From Cupriavidus plantarum (GTDB lineage: Bacteria > Pseudomonadota > Gammaproteobacteria > Burkholderiales > Burkholderiaceae): DNA of 64,000 bases. How positions within the stretch are numbered: position 1 is the stretch's first letter; each line of letters starts with the position of its first letter. The stretch is from positions 22,063 through 86,062 of the forward strand of contig NZ_CAJPUX010000010.1 in assembly GCF_905397285.1 (NCBI RefSeq), given 5' to 3'. This document shows positions 1 to 10,549 of this stretch, piece by piece. Both the position numbers and the translations under genes were made by a program. Under the pieces are notes generated by a model. That model ran no database searches. It saw only the letters and a program-made list of their open reading frames with translations, and was not told the origin of the DNA.

Positions 1-47
1 TCGGATCCTTCGCGGCAGGGCGCCAGACTTCAGTCACCGGCCGATGC

Positions 48-269
48 TCAATGGTGGTGGTGATGGTGGTGCATCCAGCTATTGTCGAGCGAGTTCACGA
101 ATGACTCGACGGCGTCCTTGTCGCCCGTGGCATGGCGCATCATCTCGCCGCACTTGCAGAACCCCTGATAGGGCGTGATATGCGAGCAGGCGGAGGTCTT
201 TTGCAGATAGAGGGTGACGGGCTTCGTGCACTTCTTGCACTTGAACTTCAGGGTCAGGGCGGGCTTCAT
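48..269 (-). CDS. small Cys-rich protein with native C-terminal His7 tail
   Basis: A 73-residue protein of unknown function. Cysteines at 11, 14, 28, 38 and 40 form a CxxC plus a CxC pair, as in a small zinc-ribbon fold, and H30 and H46 lie near them. The protein ends in Trp-Met followed by seven histidines and the stop codon. The His codons are a mix of CAC and CAT. I chose the ATG at 269 because residues upstream of it look like non-coding shadow sequence. It is divergent from ettA. Metal binding is an inference from the Cys and His content; no family was recognised. Confidence 0.65.
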   Translation of the reverse strand: MKPALTLKFKCKKCTKPVTLYLQKTSACSHITPYQGFCKCGEMMRHATGDKDAVESFVNSLDNSWMHHHHHHH

Positions 270-403
270 TGGGCGTGTCGTGGCTATGCGGATCGGAATC
301 CGAGGGCCGTATTGTAATGGGGCCGGGCGATCGCCGATGCAAGGGCGCTTCACGGTCCGCCTGCTACACTTCGCCCATTGCAATTCCACCCAATACCGCT
401 GCC

Positions 404-2071
<1,668 letters not shown>

Positions 2072-2102
2072 TGGCGCATTGATGGCGCATCACGGTGCGC
2101 GC

Positions 2103-3245
2103 TCAGGCTGCAACGAGCCGCACCCTGGTGATCTCCGATGGGGCGCCGAATCGTTTCGGCGGTCCCCAGTATCCGGTGCCCCGGCTGACGTAGATCCACA
2201 TCCGCTCATGCCGCCGCAGACCGTGCACATACGGCTGCTGCATCGGCACGAACAAATTCCATGGCCAGAACTGGCCGCCATGCGTGTGTCCCGATAGTTG
2301 CAGGTCGAACCCCGCGGCCGCCGCTGCCGGCGCGCTGCGCGGCTGATGGGCCAGCAGCACGCGCACCGCCGCGTTGACCGGCGCCCCCGCCAGCGCGCGT
2401 ACGGGGTCGCTGCGATGGCTCGGGATAAAACTCCCCGCCGTGAAATCCGTCACACCACCGAGCACCAGCGACGCGCCGTCGCGTTCCACCACCACATGCT
2501 CGTTCAGCAGGACGCGCAGGCCGATGCGCCGCAACTCCTCGATCCATGCTTCCGCCCCCGCGTAGTACTCGTGATTGCCAGTGACCACGAAGGTGCCGTG
2601 ACGCGACGCCAGCCGTCCGAGCGGCGCCGTGTGTCGAGACAGGTCGCGCACGCTGCCATCGACGAGGTCCCCCGTAATGGCCACGGCATCCGCATCGAGG
2701 CTGTTTACGCGATCGACGATGCGGTCGATGTACGGGCCCTTGATCGTCGGCCCCACGTGGATGTCGCTGATCTGCGCGATGGTGAAGCCGTTGAACGCGG
2801 CGGGCAGTCCGGCCACGGGCACGTCGACCTCGACCACCTTTGCCACGCCACGCGCATTGAAGAACCCGATCGCGCTGACGACGAACGCCAGTACGGGCGG
2901 CACGACCGCGCTGGTCGCGACGAGCGAAGGTGTATGCCAGCCGGCCAGCATCGCCACGAGCAGGAAGATGTCGCGCAGGAACGTGAGCACCAGTAGCGAC
3001 GAGAACAAGCCCATCGCCGACATGCCGATCCAGCTGATACGGTCCGCCCAGGGCGGCTCGTAGCGGCGCGCGCGCATGCCGGCGGGTACCAGCAGCGCGG
3101 AGATCGCGAGGAAGATCGCAAATGCGATCTTGATGGCCATCGCGCCGGGCAGGTCCGGCACGAGCCGGACACCGATATAGGTGTGGAGCAGGATCGGGGT
3201 CAGCGCGGAGAACAGAATCGCGCGGCGCGGACGCATGGAACTCAT
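2103..3245 (-). CDS. membrane-anchored metallophosphoesterase (YaeI/YkuE-like)
   Basis: A 380-residue protein. The first 130 residues hold about four hydrophobic segments. A calcineurin-like phosphoesterase domain follows, with the full metal-site set: D161 and H163 (SDIHVG), D193 (GDLVDG), N224 and H225 (GNHEYY), H300, and H320/H322 (GHTHGG). The family hydrolyses phosphodiesters or phosphomonoesters with two metal ions; the substrate here is not known. The gene converges on ettA with only about 30 bp between stops, and that gap carries an 11-bp sequence in tandem duplicate. Confidence 0.88.
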   Translation of the reverse strand: MSSMRPRRAILFSALTPILLHTYIGVRLVPDLPGAMAIKIAFAIFLAISALLVPAGMRARRYEPPWADRISWIGMSAMGLFSSLLVLTFLRDIFLLVAMLAGWHTPSLVATSAVVPPVLAFVVSAIGFFNARGVAKVVEVDVPVAGLPAAFNGFTIAQISDIHVGPTIKGPYIDRIVDRVNSLDADAVAITGDLVDGSVRDLSRHTAPLGRLASRHGTFVVTGNHEYYAGAEAWIEELRRIGLRVLLNEHVVVERDGASLVLGGVTDFTAGSFIPSHRSDPVRALAGAPVNAAVRVLLAHQPRSAPAAAAAGFDLQLSGHTHGGQFWPWNLFVPMQQPYVHGLRRHERMWIYVSRGTGYWGPPKRFGAPSEITRVRLVAA

Positions 3246-3514
3246 GGTGTTTCCACGGGAGGAGACATCTCGCTGAAATGAGGCCGGATGTGGAGGGCTT
3301 CAAGGGGTGTGTGCGCGGCGTGTGCGATGTCGCTCGGCGCGCACTTCGGTGTGCACCGGTTTGGCGCGGAAGCGAGCTGAGGGAACGGCGGGTAAGCGTG
3401 GGAAAGCGAGGCGATGTGCGGAAATTCCGATGGGATCTGAAGTTTTTTATGCGGGATTGTTCCGGAATGCGCGCTAATTTAGAGTGAAGCACCGTTCATG
3501 GAGCGCGAACCCGT

Positions 3515-5968
3515 ATGCAACGCCTTCTCCTCCGTTGTCGTCGCGTGTATGCGGGTGGGCTTGCCGCCTGCCTGACCGCGTGTCCAGTCGCCTGCTTTGT
3601 CGCTGCAACCCTCTTTACGATGGACGCGCTTTCCCCGAGGTCTGCGCTTGCGGCAGCGCCGGCGCCGCGTGCTTCGCTGCAATGGCCGAGGCAGTTCGAT
3701 GCGGCAGGCCAGCGCATCGAGGTGTATCAGCCGCAGATCGAACGGTGGGAGGGCAACCAGCTCGGCGGCCGCGCGGCGGTGGCGATGGGGCCTAGGGATG
3801 GCGCGCCGACTTATGGGGTGGTCCGGTTCTCCGCGACCGCGGACATCGACAAGCCGTCCGGGCTCGTGCAACTGTCGCAGCTCCGCATCGACAGTGTGGA
3901 CGTCCCCACGCGTCCCGATGCGGCCGAGCAGGTACGACAGGGGCTGATCGCGCAGTTGCCGCCGCGGGGGCTGACGGTGCCGCTCGAGCAGTTGCAGGCC
4001 AGCTATGCCGTGGCGCAGCAGATCGCGCGGGGCCAGCGCGTGGCCGTGCGCAACGATGTGCCGCAGATCCTGTTTGCGACCACGCCCACCGTGCTCGTGC
4101 TTGTCGATGGGGATCCGGTATGGCGGCGGTCCAGTCCGCACTACGAACGCGCGCTCAACAGCCGTGCGCTGCTGCTCCGCGACGACGCGGGCGAGTTGTT
4201 CCTGCAGGCGGCCGGCTACTGGTACCGCTCGGAATCCGCCGGCGGCGCATGGGAGGTGTTGCCCACCCCGCCCGCCGCGCTGCTGGCGCTTGCAAGCAAC
4301 GCCGCAGGCAAGCTCGCAAGCGAGACCCCAAAGCCCGACCCCATGCTCCCCGCCGATGGCCGCAAGCCCGCCACCGCGCCCGCCGTGCTGCTGTCCACGC
4401 GCCCCGCCGAACTCATCGTCACGAGCGGCGCGCCGCAGATGATGCCGGTGGACGGCGTGAGCCTGCTCACCGTGTCGAACGCCGACCACGCCGTGTTCGT
4501 CGATCCGACGTCAAACCAATCCTACGTGCTGCTATCCGGCCGCTGGTTCCGCGCCCCGATGCTGACCGGCCCGTGGGAGTACGTCCCGGGCGATCAACTG
4601 CCCGCCGACTTCGCGAAGATCTCGCCGAACGATCCCAAGGCCAACGTGCTGGTGTCCGTGCCCGGCACCGCGCAGGCCCGCGAGGCGGAGATCGCGGCCA
4701 ACATCCCGCAGACCGCCACCGTCTCCCGCGCAAAGGCGTCGCTGACCGTGACCTATGATGGCGCGCCGCGTTTCGAGGCGATCGACGGCACCGCGCTGCG
4801 ATACGCGATCAACACCGGAACGCCGGTCATCGAGGCGAGCGACCGCTTCTTCGCGGTGGCCAACGGCATCTGGTTCGTCGCGCCGTCGCCCGCGGGTCCA
4901 TGGAGCGTCGCCACCGACGTGCCGCCCGCGATCTATGCGATGCCGCCGAGCGCGCCGCTGTACTACGTGACCTACGTGCGCATCTATTCGGTGACGCCAG
5001 ACGCGGTCGTGGTGGGCTATACGCCCGGCTACATGGGCGTGGTGGTCGGCCCCGCGGGCACGGTGGTCTATGGCACGGGCTATGTGTACCCGCCCTACGT
5101 GGGAACGGTGTACTACGGCTATCCCGCGACGTACGGTTATGGCGCGGGATTTGGCATCGGCATGGCGGAAGGGTTCGCGTTCGGCTTCGCGGCCGGGGCG
5201 ATATGGGGCGCGGCCACGCCTTATTGGGGACCGTATTGGGGGTCTTATTGGGGTGGCGCGTATGGATGGAACTACGTGAACGTGAATCAGGCCAACGTCT
5301 ATGGCCGATGGGGGCAGGGCACGGTCACGCACGCGCAGGGATGGAACGCCTGGACGGGCACGCAATGGCGCGGCACGGCGGCCTCGGGCTATAACCCCGC
5401 GACTGGCGCGCAGTTCCAGGGCGGCCGCGGTGCCGCGTTCAATCCGTACTCGGGCAACTACGCGGCGGGACGGCAGGGTTCGTTCTCGAATCCTTCCACG
5501 GGCAGCGCGGGCGCTGGCCGCGGCGGCGTGGTGGGCAACGCGGCGACGGGCGACTACGCGGCCGGGCGGCAGGTTGCGGGCTACAACGCGCAAACCGGAC
5601 GCGTCGGCGCGGTGGAAGCGGGCATCGCCGGCAACACGCAGACTGGCGTGCAGACCGCGGGCAGTCGTGGCGTGGTGGCGAATCCGGGCAAGGACAACGC
5701 CGTCGTCTGGAACAACGGCAATGTGTATGCGGGTCACGATGGCAATGTCTATCAGCGAACGGAGGACGGCTGGCAGAAGCACACGTCGAACGGATGGGAG
5801 CCCGTGCAGCCCAGCGGTGCGAATAGCGATGCGGCGCGGCAGGTCACCAGCGGGCTCGATAGCCAGCATCAGGCGAGGCAACTCGGCAATCAGCGCACGG
5901 CCGCCACCGCGCAGCAATGGCAGGCACGCTTCGGTGGCGGTGGCGGCTTTCACAGATTCCGCCGTTAG
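3515..5968 (+). CDS. large secreted protein with Gly/Tyr-rich and repeat C-terminal region
   Basis: An 817-residue protein of unknown function. The N-terminus is basic and then hydrophobic, with a likely Sec cleavage after an Ala-rich stretch near residue 48. The central 450 residues contain several spaced Trp/Tyr/Gly segments of the form GRWF..PMLTGPWEYVP and GIWFVAPSPAGPWSVA, a recurring motif that looks like carbohydrate-binding or beta-propeller-like repeats. Residues about 500-600 are Tyr/Gly-rich with YWG triplets. Residues about 625-730 are degenerate 20-residue repeats built on G-Y/F-N-P-x-T/S-G and AAGRQ. The last residues are a Gly run and FHRFRR. An envelope or secreted role is inferred. 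Proteins like this are often labelled carbohydrate-binding family V/XII in Burkholderiales, but I cannot confirm that. Confidence 0.75.
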   Translation: MQRLLLRCRRVYAGGLAACLTACPVACFVAATLFTMDALSPRSALAAAPAPRASLQWPRQFDAAGQRIEVYQPQIERWEGNQLGGRAAVAMGPRDGAPTYGVVRFSATADIDKPSGLVQLSQLRIDSVDVPTRPDAAEQVRQGLIAQLPPRGLTVPLEQLQASYAVAQQIARGQRVAVRNDVPQILFATTPTVLVLVDGDPVWRRSSPHYERALNSRALLLRDDAGELFLQAAGYWYRSESAGGAWEVLPTPPAALLALASNAAGKLASETPKPDPMLPADGRKPATAPAVLLSTRPAELIVTSGAPQMMPVDGVSLLTVSNADHAVFVDPTSNQSYVLLSGRWFRAPMLTGPWEYVPGDQLPADFAKISPNDPKANVLVSVPGTAQAREAEIAANIPQTATVSRAKASLTVTYDGAPRFEAIDGTALRYAINTGTPVIEASDRFFAVANGIWFVAPSPAGPWSVATDVPPAIYAMPPSAPLYYVTYVRIYSVTPDAVVVGYTPGYMGVVVGPAGTVVYGTGYVYPPYVGTVYYGYPATYGYGAGFGIGMAEGFAFGFAAGAIWGAATPYWGPYWGSYWGGAYGWNYVNVNQANVYGRWGQGTVTHAQGWNAWTGTQWRGTAASGYNPATGAQFQGGRGAAFNPYSGNYAAGRQGSFSNPSTGSAGAGRGGVVGNAATGDYAAGRQVAGYNAQTGRVGAVEAGIAGNTQTGVQTAGSRGVVANPGKDNAVVWNNGNVYAGHDGNVYQRTEDGWQKHTSNGWEPVQPSGANSDAARQVTSGLDSQHQARQLGNQRTAATAQQWQARFGGGGGFHRFRR

Positions 5969-6091
5969 CATCGAAACTACTTAAGTCCGCGCCCGAAAAC
6001 ATTGAATGGTGCCTCAGGCGGCGCGCACGTAACCTCGACAATAAGGTGGCGGGCGTCCCCGGATGCCGTGCCCCAAACGAGGGAGCGGCCA

Positions 6092-7354
6092 ATGAGGCAG
6101 CGTGCAATGATGGGGCAGGTCCGGGCGGTGGGGGCAACCATGGCGGCCGCGACGGCGAAGCATGCTGACCTGCGATGGTGGCTATGCGCGATGGGGGGCG
6201 CGGCACTGATGCTCACCGCTTGCGGCAGGCAGGAACCGCCGCCCGCCGCCGCGCAGGCGGTGCCCGTACAGGTGTTTCAGACGCGCGCGCACGATCTTCC
6301 TGTGACCTTCGAGTTCGTCGGCCAGACGCAGAGCGATCAGGCCGTGGACGTGCGCGCGCGCGTGTCCGGCTTTCTGGTCAAGCGCAACTATGTGGAAGGC
6401 GCGATGGTCAGGGAGAACCAGGTCCTCTTCGAGATCGATCACAAGCCGTTCCAGACGCAGCTCGATGCGGCGCAGGCACAGCTGTCGCAGCAGAAGGCGC
6501 GGCTCGACGTCGCGCGCGCCAACCTCGCGCGCGTCAAGCCGCTGGCCGCGCAGAATGCGTTGTCGCAGAAGGATCTCGACGATGCCACGGGGCAGTTCCA
6601 TTCCGCCGTGGCCGGCGTGGAGCAGGCCACGGCGGAGGTGGAAACGCAGAAGCTCAATCTCTCCTATACGTATGTGCGCGCGCCCGTGGATGGGGTGTCG
6701 AGCTTCGGCGTGTTGCCGGTGGGGGCGTATGTCAGCACGACCAACAGCCTGCTGACGACGGTGTCCACGCTGACGCCGATGCGGATCAACTTCAGTATCT
6801 CCGAGCCGCAGACGCTGGAGTTCCGCGCGCAACAGCAGAACAGGCAGCTCGTCGTGCCGCCGGATCGGCACTACTCGGTGTCGATCGTGCTGGCCGATGG
6901 CTCCGAGTATCCGCACAAGGGGCGCATCACGTTCGCGGACGCGACGTATAGCCCCCAGACCGGGACCTTTCTCGTGCGCGCGGAGATGCCGAATCCGAAC
7001 AACGAGTTGCAGCCCGGACAGTTCGTGCGCGTGCTCGTCGGCGGCGCCACACGACCCAATGCGATCGTCGTGCCGCAGCGCGCGGTGATGCATGGGCCGA
7101 AGGGCGATCTCGTATTCATCGTAGACAAGGAGGGCAAGGCGCAGCCCCGGCCCGTGACGGTCGGCGAGTTGTCGGGGCCGATGTGGCGCATCGCGCAGGG
7201 ACTAGAGGCCGGTGAGACCGTCGTTGTCGATGGCGCGGGCAAGCTCACCGCGGGCGCGCCCGTGCAGGTTACGGGCGAGGCGCCGCTCGCGGCGGTGGGG
7301 GCGGGGAGCGCATCCGCGCCCGCGAAATCTGCCACACCCTCGGCCACACGCTGA
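6092..7354 (+). CDS. RND efflux periplasmic adaptor subunit (MFP)
   Basis: Membrane fusion protein that links the inner-membrane pump to the outer-membrane channel. There is a hydrophobic signal ending in a lipobox LTAC (Cys44 from this start), then a lipoyl-like half (SGFLVKRNYVEGAMV), an alpha-hairpin rich in Gln/Ala, and the second half lipoyl motif (YVRAPVDGV). The ATG at 6092 follows GGGAG. An alternative ATG at 6140, also preceded by a G-run, would give a more usual 28-residue lipoprotein signal. It is the first gene of a three-gene operon, 12 nt ahead of the pump gene. Confidence 0.92.
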   Translation: MRQRAMMGQVRAVGATMAAATAKHADLRWWLCAMGGAALMLTACGRQEPPPAAAQAVPVQVFQTRAHDLPVTFEFVGQTQSDQAVDVRARVSGFLVKRNYVEGAMVRENQVLFEIDHKPFQTQLDAAQAQLSQQKARLDVARANLARVKPLAAQNALSQKDLDDATGQFHSAVAGVEQATAEVETQKLNLSYTYVRAPVDGVSSFGVLPVGAYVSTTNSLLTTVSTLTPMRINFSISEPQTLEFRAQQQNRQLVVPPDRHYSVSIVLADGSEYPHKGRITFADATYSPQTGTFLVRAEMPNPNNELQPGQFVRVLVGGATRPNAIVVPQRAVMHGPKGDLVFIVDKEGKAQPRPVTVGELSGPMWRIAQGLEAGETVVVDGAGKLTAGAPVQVTGEAPLAAVGAGSASAPAKSATPSATR

Positions 7355-7366
7355 GAGGGGACCGCC

Positions 7367-10300
7367 ATGATCTCCGCCTTCTGCGTCCGGCGTCCGATCT
7401 TCGCGATCGTGCTGTCGCTGGTCATCGTCATCGGTGGCGGCGTGGCGATGTTCGCGCTGCCCATCGCGCAGTATCCCGACATCACGCCGCCGCAGGTCAC
7501 GGTCACCGCGACCTATGCGGGCGCGGACTCGGATACCGTGGCCCAGACCGTCGCCGCGCCGATCGAGACGCAGGTCAATGGCGCCGACAACATGATCTAC
7601 ATGCAGTCGACATCGTCCCCGACCGGTTCGATGACGCTCAACGTGTTCTTCGATATCGGCACCGATCCCGATACCGCGCAGGTGCAGGTACAGAACCGCG
7701 TGAATCTTGCGCTGCCGCAGTTGCCCGATACCGTCCAGAAAACCGGCATCAATGTGCAGAAGCGCTCATCGAGCTTCCTGCTGCTGATCGCCGTGCATTC
7801 GCCCGACGGCCGCTTCGACCAGCAGTACATCAACAACTATGCAAACCTGTACGTGCTCGATGCCATCAAGCGCATCAACGGCGCGAACCAGGCGCAGATC
7901 ATGGGGTCGGCGGACCTCGCCATGCGCATCTGGCTCAAGCCCGACCGCATGGCCGCGCTCGGTATCACCGCGCAGGACGTGCAGCGCGCGGTGCAGAGCC
8001 AGAACGAGCAGTTCGGCGCGGGCAGCGTGGGGCAGGCGCCGAACGCGCGGCCCGTGGAGTTGTCGTTTCCGCTCGTGACGCCGGGGCGGCTCACCACGCC
8101 CGATCAGTTCGACAACATCATCCTCCGGGCGGACAACCAGGGCGCGGCGATCGCGCGGCTGCGCGACGTCGGCCACGCCGAGGTGGGCCAGCAGCTCTAC
8201 ACGCTGCGTTCGTCGCTCAACGGGAAGCCGGCGACGATCATCGCGGTGTATCAGCAGCCGGGTTCGAATGCCATTCAGGTGGCGAAGGAAGTGCGGCGCA
8301 CGCTCGACGATATGTCGAAAACATTCCCGCCGGGCATCGCGTACAAGGTGTCGCTCGATACCACCGAGTTCGTCAGCGCGTCGATCGAAGAGGTGGTGCA
8401 CACGCTGGCGGAGGCCGTGGTGCTGGTCGTGCTCGTGGTGTTCATCTTCCTGCAGAACGTGCGCGCGACGATCATTCCCGTGCTGGCCGTGTTCGTGTCG
8501 ATCATCGGCACGTTCGCGGGTTTGCTGGCGCTGGGTTTCTCGATCAATCTGCTGACGCTGTTCGCGTTGGTACTGGCCATCGGGATCGTCGTCGACGATG
8601 CAATCGTGGTGGTGGAGAACGTCGAGCGCAATATGGCCGAGTTCCATCTTTCGCCGCGGGAGGCCACCCTGCGCGCGATGGAGGAAGTCACGGGCCCCGT
8701 CATCGCCATCGTGCTCGTGCTGTCTGCGGTGTTCATCCCGGTGGCATTCGTCTCGGGCACCACGGGCCAGCTGTACCGGCAGTTCGCGCTGACGATCGTC
8801 GTCTCGGTGGTGATCTCGGGCTTCTGCGCGCTGACGCTGTCGCCGGCGCTCGCCGCGATGATTCTCAAGCCCGGCCATCACACGCCATGGCGCGGCTTCG
8901 TATGGTTCAACGACAGGTTCGACCGGCTCGTTCATCACTATGGCAACTGGGTGCGCGCGTTCATGCGGCGCGCGGTGCTGGCGCTGCTGTTCTTCGTGAT
9001 CATGCTGCTGGCGGTATGGCAGCTGTTCGCGCGTATTCCGACGGCGTTCGTGCCGCCCGAGGATCAGGGCTATCTGCTGGTCGCGGTGATGATGCCGGAC
9101 TCCGCGAGCCTCGACCGCACGGACAAGGTCACGCAGCAGGTTGCGGCGATGTTCCGGGAACATCCCGCCGTGGAAGACGCGTCCGCGCTTTCGGGGTACA
9201 GCTTCATCGACAGCCAGTACAAGACCAACGCGGGCACGGTGTTCGTCGGCCTCAAGAGTTTCAAACAGCGCGGCACGCGCGATCTGTCGGTGCGCGCGGT
9301 GATCGGCTCGCAAATCGCCAAGCTGCGCGCGATTCCGGAGGCCATCATTATCCCGGTCAATCCGCCCTCCATCCCGGGCCTTGGGTCGCAGGGAGGCTTC
9401 GAGTTCTGGATCCAGAACCGCGGCACGGGTAACGCGGCCGAGCTCGAGGGCGTGACGCGCAGTTTCATCAAGGCAGCGGCATCGCATCCCGAACTTGGGC
9501 GACTGACGAGCACGATCCAGGCCGCCTCCCGGCAGATGCGCGTGGAGGTGGACAAGGAGAAGGCCGAGACGATGGGCGTGCCGATCGCCGATGTCTACGG
9601 CACGCTGCAGACGCAGTTTGGCTCGCTCTACGTCAGCCAGTTCTCGCAATACAGCCGCGTATGGCAAGTGATATTGCAGGCGGAGCCCCAGTATCGCGCG
9701 GATCCCGACGACCTCCAGTTCCTGTACGTGCGGCAGCAGAGCGGCAAGATGGTGCCCGTCACGGGCCTGCTCACCACGCGTTATGCGAGTGGGCCCGATC
9801 TGCTCTCGCGCTTCAACAATTTCCCCGCGGCAAAGATCACGGGCGACGCGGCGGCCGGGTATAGCTCGGGACAGGCGCTGGCGGCGATGGAGGCAGTGGC
9901 GCGCGAGTCGTTGCCCGCGAGCTACAGCTTTGCGTGGAGCGGCGAGGCCTTCGAGCAGAAAAAGTCCGGCAATACGACGGCGATCGTGTTCGTGTTTGGC
10001 ATCGTGATGGTGTTCCTGATCCTCGCCGCGCAATACGAGTCGTGGTCGTTGCCCGTGTCGATCCTCAGTGCCGTGCCATTCGGCATCTTCGGCGCGTTGC
10101 TCGCGATTCTGCTGCGCGGGCTGTCGAACGACGTGTATTTCCAGATTGGCATGGTCACGTTGATCGGGCTCGCCGCGAAGAACGCCATCCTGATCGTCGA
10201 GTTCGCAGTGCTCAAGCAGAAGGAGGGCATGTCGCATGGGGACGCCGCGATAGAAGCGGCCAAGCTGCGGCTGCGGCCGATCGTAATGACGTCGCTCGCA

Positions 10301-10549
10301 TTCATCCTCGGCGCGGTGCCGTTGTTCATCGCGGCGGGCGCGGGCGCGAACTCGCGGCATTCGATCGGCACGGGGATCATCGGCGGCATGCTGGCGGCCA
10401 CGACGCTCGCCCTGCTGTTCGTGCCGCTGTTCTCATGGCTGATCGGGACGGGCGTGGACAAGTTCCGCGCGCGCCGCGGCAAGGCGTCGCCGCCGTCGGC
10501 CGCGGGGCCGGTGGCGCCGCACGAGCCGACAGCGGGAGAGCCGTCGTGA
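7367..10549 (+). CDS. RND multidrug efflux pump, HAE1 family
   Basis: A 1060-residue inner-membrane proton/drug antiporter of the AcrB/MexB type. It has the N-terminal FxxRRPIFA-like start, twelve expected membrane spans and two large periplasmic loops. The proton-relay residues are present: D410 and D411 in GIVVDDAIVVVENVER, and K938 in IGLAAKNAILIVEF. Start ATG follows AGAGGGGA. The stop overlaps the start of the outer-membrane factor gene (GTGA), a sign of translational coupling. Drug range cannot be read from sequence; HAE1 members usually export hydrophobic drugs and dyes. Confidence 0.96.
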   Translation: MISAFCVRRPIFAIVLSLVIVIGGGVAMFALPIAQYPDITPPQVTVTATYAGADSDTVAQTVAAPIETQVNGADNMIYMQSTSSPTGSMTLNVFFDIGTDPDTAQVQVQNRVNLALPQLPDTVQKTGINVQKRSSSFLLLIAVHSPDGRFDQQYINNYANLYVLDAIKRINGANQAQIMGSADLAMRIWLKPDRMAALGITAQDVQRAVQSQNEQFGAGSVGQAPNARPVELSFPLVTPGRLTTPDQFDNIILRADNQGAAIARLRDVGHAEVGQQLYTLRSSLNGKPATIIAVYQQPGSNAIQVAKEVRRTLDDMSKTFPPGIAYKVSLDTTEFVSASIEEVVHTLAEAVVLVVLVVFIFLQNVRATIIPVLAVFVSIIGTFAGLLALGFSINLLTLFALVLAIGIVVDDAIVVVENVERNMAEFHLSPREATLRAMEEVTGPVIAIVLVLSAVFIPVAFVSGTTGQLYRQFALTIVVSVVISGFCALTLSPALAAMILKPGHHTPWRGFVWFNDRFDRLVHHYGNWVRAFMRRAVLALLFFVIMLLAVWQLFARIPTAFVPPEDQGYLLVAVMMPDSASLDRTDKVTQQVAAMFREHPAVEDASALSGYSFIDSQYKTNAGTVFVGLKSFKQRGTRDLSVRAVIGSQIAKLRAIPEAIIIPVNPPSIPGLGSQGGFEFWIQNRGTGNAAELEGVTRSFIKAAASHPELGRLTSTIQAASRQMRVEVDKEKAETMGVPIADVYGTLQTQFGSLYVSQFSQYSRVWQVILQAEPQYRADPDDLQFLYVRQQSGKMVPVTGLLTTRYASGPDLLSRFNNFPAAKITGDAAAGYSSGQALAAMEAVARESLPASYSFAWSGEAFEQKKSGNTTAIVFVFGIVMVFLILAAQYESWSLPVSILSAVPFGIFGALLAILLRGLSNDVYFQIGMVTLIGLAAKNAILIVEFAVLKQKEGMSHGDAAIEAAKLRLRPIVMTSLAFILGAVPLFIAAGAGANSRHSIGTGIIGGMLAATTLALLFVPLFSWLIGTGVDKFRARRGKASPPSAAGPVAPHEPTAGEPS

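Noticed and set aside
48..71. His7 codons plus a nearby GGATCC could mean expression-vector contamination.
   Set aside because: The reading frame is joined without a break to native-looking chromosome with ettA, the His codons are mixed CAC/CAT, and a six-base site is common by chance.
3278..3487. A 69-residue plus-strand frame between the phosphoesterase and the secreted protein.
   Set aside because: It has no good ribosome site, no recognisable feature, and odd composition.
7766..10360. A very long minus-strand frame opposite the RND pump.
   Set aside because: The sequence is Arg/His/Asp-rich nonsense typical of antisense frames; the pump gene is certain.
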